This document shows positions 58,314-64,000 of a stretch of DNA of 64,000 nt, in pieces (the stretch's first letter is position 1; every line of letters starts with the position of its first letter). This stretch comes from Vreelandella nigrificans (lineage in GTDB: Bacteria; Pseudomonadota; Gammaproteobacteria; Pseudomonadales; Halomonadaceae). The DNA is taken from positions 62,001 through 126,000 of the forward strand of contig NZ_NWUX01000001.1 in the NCBI RefSeq assembly GCF_002374315.1, written 5' to 3'. The notes under the pieces are model-generated. The model saw nothing but the letters and a program-made list of their open reading frames with translations. It was not told the DNA's origin and searched no databases. A program made the position numbers and the translations under genes.

Positions 58314-58858
58314 TCAAATTCTGACTCAATACGAGCCCGACGCCGCCGCCTATCTAGGCGGCGGCGTTTCCAGTTATGGGAAACATGCCAGCGCCAAATC
58401 AAGCGAATGCTAATGTTGGCGATAACCGCCAGTACAACAGCCGTTAGCAATGAGCCAACCATTAAAGGCGGCATAATGTCGTGCATCTGCTCGGCAATCC
58501 AGCGGGTAGAGATACGTGATGGTGCCTCACGCACGGGGGCACCTAATATGAATGTGCCTACGCGGTAGTTAAAATAGAATATCAACGGCATGGTAAGTGG
58601 GTTGGTGATCCACACCAATCCAACGGAGAGTGCTAAGTTGCAGCGGCTAAGGCGTGCGCCCAAAGCTGCCACCACCATTTGAAATGGGATAGGCAGCATG
58701 GCGCAAAAAAGCCCCACGCTAAATGCATTGGCAACGCTTCGTCGAGTTAAAAGCCATAACCCAGGGTCGGCGATTAGTGGCGCTATAAAACGTAACGATC
58801 GCTGGCGTCTTAGCGTGTCTGGTTTAGGCATGTAGCGCTGCAGGAAACGGCGCGGCAT
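58307..58858 (-). CDS. DUF2062 membrane protein
   Basis: 183-residue DUF2062 family protein with two to three membrane segments (about 42-65, 74-95 and 130-155). A proline-centred ITNPLTMPLIFYFNYRVG motif is typical of the family. The C-terminus is extremely Arg-rich (KRRRLDRRRRRARIE), encoded by a GC-rich inverted repeat. Function unknown. In Pseudomonas it also lies between lolCDE and comEC. Confidence 0.88.
   Translation of the reverse strand: MPRRFLQRYMPKPDTLRRQRSLRFIAPLIADPGLWLLTRRSVANAFSVGLFCAMLPIPFQMVVAALGARLSRCNLALSVGLVWITNPLTMPLIFYFNYRVGTFILGAPVREAPSRISTRWIAEQMHDIMPPLMVGSLLTAVVLAVIANISIRLIWRWHVSHNWKRRRLDRRRRRARIESEFDD
58340..58367. other. 13-bp perfect inverted repeat inside the DUF2062 3' end
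   Basis: ACGCCGCCGCCTA (58340-58352) pairs perfectly with TAGGCGGCGGCGT (58355-58367). It encodes part of the Arg tract and is about 90 nt downstream of the lolD stop. It has only a short T-run on the plus strand. It may double as an end signal for the lolCD transcript. Confidence 0.6.
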
Positions 58859-58953
58859 CTCATGTACTCTTGCGATTGATGCGGCCTATTATCCATATAG
58901 CGAAGTGCTTCGGCTATGCCAAGGCGTTAATGATCTAGCACCAAGGAGAGGTG

Positions 58954-61221
58954 ATGCGGTTAGGCGTTGCGGTACCCGCTGCTTTTGCAACTCTTGGCGG
59001 TGTTCTGTTAGCGGGGTGGAGTGGCCTAGAAAGGTATCAGTCCCCGCTTCTGGCGATCCTCGCGATAGCTTCCCTTTGGCTGGCTTTTCTGCGACCTAAG
59101 CTATTGATATGGTTTTTAATTAGCGGCTTGGCATTTATTAGTGTGCAGCAGGAGTGGGGGCGCCGTTTGCCTGCAGGGCTAAGCGGAGAGGATGTCTCTA
59201 TACAAGCGCGCATAGTGAGCGTTCAGGATGAAATTGGCTCACGGCGTTTATTGCTAGCGGTAGAGAAGTGTCAGGCGCCAGATCGCCTTCCAAGCTGTAC
59301 GGCACTACGTAATGTGCGCGTTAGTGCTTACGGCGAACACGCCTTTCAAGCTGGTGAACGCTGGCAAATGACATTGCGGCTACGTCCACCCAGGGGGTTT
59401 GCTAACCCCAATGCGTTTAATTTTGAGCAGTGGCTGTGGCGAGAAGGTATTCATGCCACGGGCTATATGCGTCAGGAGCCAGCCCCAGAACGAGTCGCCG
59501 CCGCAGCCTTTAGCCCTCGTCAAAAGGCGCTCGACCTATTATTGCGTCAGCCGCTTGAATTACGCACCCAGCGGTGGCTGGCAGCGCTTACCTTGGGGGA
59601 TAGCGGTCAGCTAACACAAGAGGATTGGGCGCTTCTAAATGCAACGGGCACTACCCATCTGGTGGTTATTTCTGGTTTGCATGTGGGCTTAGTGGCGTCG
59701 TTTACACTGTTATTGGCTCGCTTGGTGGCACGGCTAATATCGCCTACCAACTGGCGGCTGCGTGCGTGGCCTTGGTGGTTGGCTGGGGTTGCAGCAGTAG
59801 GCTATGCCACATTGGCGGGGCTTGCGCCGCCAGCGATGCGTGCCATGGTGATGACGCTGCTGGGATTATGGGTGCTCAGTGGGCGTCACTCGCCAGGTGC
59901 ATGGCAGGCGTGGTGGTTGGCGCTGGCGCTGATTCTAATAGTTGATCCGTTATCTTTCTGGCGTCCTGGCTTATGGCTATCGTTTGTGGCTGTCGGCTGG
60001 TTAATTATTATCTGGCAGGGAAGGCAGCGCCCCACTGGAGCAAAAGGGTGGTGCTGGGCGCTATTACGCTCACAGTTATTGTTAGCGCCGTTAATGGCCG
60101 CAGCGGTGCTGTTGGCATTTGGGCGTATTGCGCCAGCCGCTCCCCTGATTAACTTGGTTGCTGTGCCCTGGGTTAGCTCGGTGATGGTGCCCAGTGCGTT
60201 ACTAGGGTGGCTGCTTTCGCCACTGCCGGGTTTAGGGTTATTAATGTGGTGGGGGTTTGAACAGGCGCTCGCTGTTTTCCATCAACTGCTGGTGATGGCG
60301 GTGCGATATGCGCCACTTTGGGAGCCTGCGTCAGCACTCGTTTACCCGCTTGCGGGTGTCCTGTTACTACTCGCATTATGCTGGGGTTTACCCAGTGTTC
60401 CTCAATGGCTGCGCATTGGCGTAATGCTGCTTGCCGTTAGCTTGCCCTGGGCGCCACAGAAACAAACGCTGCCCGTCGGAGTATTGCAGGTGACTGTCTA
60501 TGATGTGGGGCAGGGGCAGTTGATTGAATTGCGTAGCGCCACTCATCGCATGCTTTACGATACAGGGCCGCGCTTTCGCAGCGGCTTTATGCCGCTGCAA
60601 ACGCTTTGGCCACCGGGACAGCAGTTTGATCAGGTAATGGTCAGTCATGCTGATATGGATCATGCAGGTGGAGTACACAGCCTGTTACAAGACCATGTGG
60701 TGAGCCAGTGGGTTGCACCACAAGGAGAAGTGTTGCCGGTTAATGCCCTTGCTTGTGTGCGTGGCCAGCAGTGGCAGCGAGATGGTATTACCTATCGCGT
60801 GCTTTGGCCGCCAGCGGGTGAAAATACACTATCTGCCAATGATCGCTCGTGTGTCTTGGAAGTCAGTATAGGAGAGCAGCGCCTGTTAATTACAGGCGAT
60901 GTAGGGCGTGATATCGAACGGCGCTTTGTAGCTGATTTGACGCCCCCCGTCAGTGTACTGGTTGCAGGGCATCATGGCAGTCATACCAGTTCAGGCGTGC
61001 AGTTTGTGCGCATAAGCCGTCCGCTACATGTGATATTCAGTGCTGGGCGAGATAATGCGTTTAATCATCCTGTGGATGATGTAGTGCGCCGGTTCCGCCA
61101 ACAAGAGAGCTGCCTATGGAATACCGCCCATGATGGAGCACTTAGCTTTACGCTGCAGGCGACCCAGCCTGTAGAGGTTATTCCCTGGCGAACAAAGCCA
61201 GGTGTGCGTAAGCGGTGTTGA
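58954..61221 (+). CDS. comEC: DNA internalization channel protein ComEC/Rec2
   Basis: 755-residue multi-pass protein that carries single-stranded DNA across the inner membrane in natural transformation. Three regions are visible: N-terminal DUF4131/OB domain (about 20-200), competence-domain membrane core (about 210-500, TTHLVVISGLHVGLVASF), and C-terminal metallo-beta-lactamase-like domain (from about 510) with SHADMDHAGGV and GHHGSHTSS. The ATG at 58954 follows aaggag at good spacing; the GTG three bases upstream is too close. No other competence genes are in the window. Confidence 0.95.
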   Translation: MRLGVAVPAAFATLGGVLLAGWSGLERYQSPLLAILAIASLWLAFLRPKLLIWFLISGLAFISVQQEWGRRLPAGLSGEDVSIQARIVSVQDEIGSRRLLLAVEKCQAPDRLPSCTALRNVRVSAYGEHAFQAGERWQMTLRLRPPRGFANPNAFNFEQWLWREGIHATGYMRQEPAPERVAAAAFSPRQKALDLLLRQPLELRTQRWLAALTLGDSGQLTQEDWALLNATGTTHLVVISGLHVGLVASFTLLLARLVARLISPTNWRLRAWPWWLAGVAAVGYATLAGLAPPAMRAMVMTLLGLWVLSGRHSPGAWQAWWLALALILIVDPLSFWRPGLWLSFVAVGWLIIIWQGRQRPTGAKGWCWALLRSQLLLAPLMAAAVLLAFGRIAPAAPLINLVAVPWVSSVMVPSALLGWLLSPLPGLGLLMWWGFEQALAVFHQLLVMAVRYAPLWEPASALVYPLAGVLLLLALCWGLPSVPQWLRIGVMLLAVSLPWAPQKQTLPVGVLQVTVYDVGQGQLIELRSATHRMLYDTGPRFRSGFMPLQTLWPPGQQFDQVMVSHADMDHAGGVHSLLQDHVVSQWVAPQGEVLPVNALACVRGQQWQRDGITYRVLWPPAGENTLSANDRSCVLEVSIGEQRLLITGDVGRDIERRFVADLTPPVSVLVAGHHGSHTSSGVQFVRISRPLHVIFSAGRDNAFNHPVDDVVRRFRQQESCLWNTAHDGALSFTLQATQPVEVIPWRTKPGVRKRC

Positions 61222-61277
61222 TGCGCCTCGCCATAAGGTAGAATTCTGCGCACTGCACACTTTTGCCAGGAGCGCGT

Positions 61278-63014
61278 GTGACTGATTCAGGTTGGGTTCT
61301 CTATAAACGGTTATTAAGCTACGTTAAACCTCATTGGCGCGCATTTGCGCTAGCGATTGTAGGTTTTGTGATTTATGCCGCTTCAAGTACTGCGCTAGCA
61401 GAGATGATGAAGCGCTTGATTGACGGTATTCAGCACCCTGATGCGGCCTTCAGGCTTTTTCTGCCGCTATTCGTCATACTGATGTTTGCCTCGCGTGGCG
61501 TGGGCACTTTTCTGAGCACTTACTTTATGGCGTATGTGGGTAGGTACGTCGTTCATACGCTGCGCTGCAATGTGTTCAATCACTTGCTGCATTTGCCAGG
61601 GCGCTTTTTTGATCATCACTCAAGTGGTCATTTGGTTTCCCGTGTTACTTACCATGTAGAGCAAGTTGCGGGTGCCGCGACGAATGCAGTAACTATTATT
61701 CTTCGCGAAGGTTTGTTCGTAGTAGGTCTGATTGGTTACCTGTTCTGGACGAACTGGATGCTAACGCTACTGTTTTTGGGGGTCACTCCCCTTATTGCTG
61801 CGGTAGTCAGCTATGTTAGCAAGCGCTTTAGGCGCATTTCTAAGCGCATCCAGCACTCCATGGGGGATGTCACCCATGTGGCTTCTGAGGCACTGTCGGG
61901 GTATCGCGTGGTGCGGACTCATGGCGCTGAGCCCTATGAGAAGCAACGCTTTGAAAAGGTCAGTGAAGAGAATCGCCGACAAAGTATGAAAGAGGCGATG
62001 ACCCGTGCTGTCAGTTCACCCGTTATCTTGATGCTAGTGGCCATTTCTATGGCGCTGCTAGTGTGGCTAGCTATGGCACCCGCACTGATGGCGGACATGA
62101 CGCCCGGCGAGTTTGTCGCTTTTATCACTGCTGCAGCACTGATGATTAAACCCGTGCGTCAGCTCACCGAAGTTAACGGTGAGATCCAAAAAGGCATTGC
62201 CGCAGCATCTGAGTTATTTGGCCTACTGGATTTAGCGCCGGAGCAAGATGAGGGTAAGAGAATCCCTCAGCAGTTAACTGGTGAAGTGGTGATCGATAAC
62301 GTCAGCTTCCGCTACGCTGACGAACAGCCCAATGTGCTGCATAGTATTAATCTCAAAGTAGCCCCGGGAGAGTTAGTGGCGATAGTAGGGCGTTCCGGTA
62401 GTGGTAAATCGACGCTAGTAAGCTTACTGCCGCGCTTTTATCACCCAAGCGAAGGGCGCATTTTAATTGATGGTGTTGATGCTAATGAGTACGCCTTAGG
62501 GCCTCTTCGGCAACATATTGCCTTAGTGTCTCAGCAAGTGACCCTGTTTAACGCGAGCATTGCCGACAATATTGCTTACGGGGTCCCTAATCCTGACCCA
62601 GCAGCGGTTGAAGCAGCGGCGCAAGCGGCTTATGCCAGTGAGTTTATTGAAAAACTACCCCAAGGCTACGCCACAGAAGTGGGTGAAAACGGTGTCATGC
62701 TTTCTGGTGGGCAGCGCCAGCGTTTAGCCATCGCCCGGGCGATTTTTAAAGACGCGCCTATCCTTATTTTGGATGAAGCAACTTCAGCTCTGGACACTGA
62801 GTCGGAACGTTACATCCAGAAAGCCCTAGAGCGGGTGTGCGAAGGGCGCACAACGCTGGTGATCGCCCACCGTCTCTCTACCATTGAGCGTGCTGATCGC
62901 ATCCTGGTAATGGATCAGGGACGAATTATTGAGGAGGGGACCCATCAGGCATTGTTGGAGGCTGGGGGGGCGTATTCAGCGCTGTATCAGCTACAGTTTC
63001 AGGAGAGTGAATGA
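61278..63014 (+). CDS. msbA: Lipid A export permease/ATPase MsbA
   Basis: 578-residue ABC half-transporter that flips lipid A-core across the inner membrane. Six membrane helices (about 20-300) are followed by the nucleotide-binding domain: Walker A GRSGSGKSTLVSLLPRFY, signature LSGGQRQRLAIARAIF, Walker B PILILDEATSALD, switch IAHRLST. The GTG start at 61278 follows cagga; upstream in-frame codons start from TTG inside the spacer. Overlaps lpxK by four bases. Confidence 0.96.
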   Translation: MTDSGWVLYKRLLSYVKPHWRAFALAIVGFVIYAASSTALAEMMKRLIDGIQHPDAAFRLFLPLFVILMFASRGVGTFLSTYFMAYVGRYVVHTLRCNVFNHLLHLPGRFFDHHSSGHLVSRVTYHVEQVAGAATNAVTIILREGLFVVGLIGYLFWTNWMLTLLFLGVTPLIAAVVSYVSKRFRRISKRIQHSMGDVTHVASEALSGYRVVRTHGAEPYEKQRFEKVSEENRRQSMKEAMTRAVSSPVILMLVAISMALLVWLAMAPALMADMTPGEFVAFITAAALMIKPVRQLTEVNGEIQKGIAAASELFGLLDLAPEQDEGKRIPQQLTGEVVIDNVSFRYADEQPNVLHSINLKVAPGELVAIVGRSGSGKSTLVSLLPRFYHPSEGRILIDGVDANEYALGPLRQHIALVSQQVTLFNASIADNIAYGVPNPDPAAVEAAAQAAYASEFIEKLPQGYATEVGENGVMLSGGQRQRLAIARAIFKDAPILILDEATSALDTESERYIQKALERVCEGRTTLVIAHRLSTIERADRILVMDQGRIIEEGTHQALLEAGGAYSALYQLQFQESE

Positions 63015-64000
63015 GCCTGGCGCAGCGCTGGCTAAAAGCCGCTTATGGTTCAAGTCCGTGGCTTGCACCACTCTACCCACTTGGTAGCTTATACCGTTAT
63101 CTTATGGTGCGCCGTGAAGCCAGCTACCATAATGAACATAAGGATGGTGGCCAGAAAGATAGTGGAAAGAGAGGTGGTGGAAAGAACAAGGTTTGGCAGG
63201 CGCCTGTACCCGTTATTGTGGTGGGCAATATCACCTTGGGGGGGACAGGGAAGTCACCTTTGGTGGCATGGCTTGCACGCTGGCTGGTTAGTCAGGGCTG
63301 GTCACCTGGGATTGTTACCCGAGGCTATGGGGGCAAGGCTGAACATTACCCTTTACTAGTAACATCTGAGACACAGCCTTCGCATAGCGGTGATGAACCA
63401 TTGATGCTAGCCCAGCAAACAGGCTTACCCGTTGTTGCTGACCCCCAGCGCGCTCGGGGCGGGAAAGCGCTAGTTGAGATGGGCTGCGATATATTGCTCA
63501 GTGACGATGGCTTGCAACACCTAGCATTAGGTCGTGATATTGAGCTTGTCGTGGTGGATGGGGAGAGGGGCTTGGGGAACGGACGCTGCCTGCCCGCAGG
63601 GCCGCTGCGTGAGTCCCCAAGCCGTTTGGAGCGAGTGGATGCGGTGATTGTGAATGGCAAGCTAGCCCATCCGCTGCCAATTCGTACAATCCCGATGCAA
63701 CTGGCAGCTAGGCGCTGGCGACGCTTAAGAGATGGCCAGTACCGAACGTTGGCCCCGCTGCCGTTTAGCCTGCCTGTACATGCCGTTGCAGGGATTGGCA
63801 ATCCTGAGAGATTTTTTAACACCCTATACAGCTTGGGTGTCACTGGGGACATGCACCCGTTGGAGGATCATCAGCGTTTTAATGCCGATGCACTTGAGTT
63901 TGGCGACCAGCGCCCCGTCGTAATGACCGCTAAGGATGCGGTCAAATGCCAAGCAATAGCGCCGCCCGATAGCTGGGTTTTAGAGGTGGAAGCTGAACTT
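63011..64000 (+). CDS. lpxK: Tetraacyldisaccharide 4'-kinase LpxK, cut by window end
   Basis: 330 codons are present and open to the window edge. LpxK phosphorylates the 4' position of lipid A disaccharide. The P-loop is GNITLGGTGKSPLVAWLA, followed by TRGYGGKAEHYPLL and ILLSDDGLQHLALGRDIELV, and late PVVMTAKDAVKC. Between the N-terminal membrane-binding region and APVPVIVVGN is a Gly/Lys-rich insert of about 20 residues (about 44-63) not found in E. coli LpxK. The ATG overlaps the msbA stop, giving the classical msbA-lpxK pair. Confidence 0.95.
   Translation, partial: MSLAQRWLKAAYGSSPWLAPLYPLGSLYRYLMVRREASYHNEHKDGGQKDSGKRGGGKNKVWQAPVPVIVVGNITLGGTGKSPLVAWLARWLVSQGWSPGIVTRGYGGKAEHYPLLVTSETQPSHSGDEPLMLAQQTGLPVVADPQRARGGKALVEMGCDILLSDDGLQHLALGRDIELVVVDGERGLGNGRCLPAGPLRESPSRLERVDAVIVNGKLAHPLPIRTIPMQLAARRWRRLRDGQYRTLAPLPFSLPVHAVAGIGNPERFFNTLYSLGVTGDMHPLEDHQRFNADALEFGDQRPVVMTAKDAVKCQAIAPPDSWVLEVEAEL

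Noticed and set aside
63346..63852. 168-codon minus-strand frame near the window end
   Set aside because: Opposite the lpxK frame, which is open to the edge and carries clear LpxK motifs.

Overview
The window is an unbroken piece of gammaproteobacterial core chromosome. Gene content, gene order and protein sequences fit Halomonadaceae (Halomonas or a close relative) best. The order murA-hisG-hisD-degS(algW)-nif3 ... rplM-rpsI-petABC-sspAB-dolP-diaA-yraN-lpoA-rsmI-rnpB-rsmH ... ftsZ-lpxC-dciA-secA parallels the equivalent Pseudomonas region. I place it in Halomonadaceae from general resemblance only; no search was run. No IS element, prophage, CRISPR array, tRNA or rRNA was seen.

Layout. (1) 1-1638: start of darP/yjgA (minus, cut by the window edge) and pmbA/tldE (plus). 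(2) 1739-8863, minus strand: a ten-gene run transcribed kdsD-kdsC-lptC-lptA-lptB-rpoN-hpf-ptsN-rapZ-npr, joining Kdo and LPS transport, sigma-54, ribosome hibernation and the nitrogen-PTS. (3) 9186-16079, plus: mlaFEDCB phospholipid trafficking, ibaG, murA, hisG, hisD. (4) 16141-20267, alternating strands: DegS/AlgW-type protease, Nif3-like protein, zapG, zapE. (5) 20499-25496, plus: rplM-rpsI, cytochrome bc1 (petABC), sspA-sspB. (6) 25572-28682, minus: lpoA-yraN-diaA-dolP. (7) 28796-47815, plus: rsmI, RNase P RNA, then the division and cell wall (dcw) cluster rsmH-ftsL-ftsI-murE-murF-mraY-murD-ftsW-murG-murC-ddl-ftsQ-ftsA-ftsZ-lpxC. (8) 47942-52978: dciA (minus), a small uncharacterised ORF in the secM position, secA, argJ. 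(9) 53058-64000: Nudix/ThiE fusion, aguA-aguB agmatine pathway (minus), lolC/F-lolD, DUF2062 (minus), comEC, msbA and a truncated lpxK.

The common theme is envelope biogenesis: Kdo synthesis, lipid A (lpxC, lpxK), LPS flipping and transport (msbA, lptABC), phospholipid and lipoprotein trafficking (mla, lol), peptidoglycan synthesis and division (dcw, lpoA, zapE, zapG), protein export (secA) and envelope stress (degS, dolP).

The least ordinary item is the 122-codon ORF at 48539-48907, directly upstream of secA. It encodes an N-terminal hydrophobic segment, a very basic body and an Arg-Gly-Pro-Pro motif six residues from its C-terminus. This is the architecture and position of a SecM-type secretion-monitoring arrest peptide, but the sequence is not recognisably E. 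coli SecM. Other points: a 15-bp tandem repeat between mlaD and mlaC, an AT-rich 314-nt spacer between ftsQ and ftsA, no mraZ at the head of the dcw cluster, no hisC after hisD, and strong inverted repeats at all seven convergent gene junctions.
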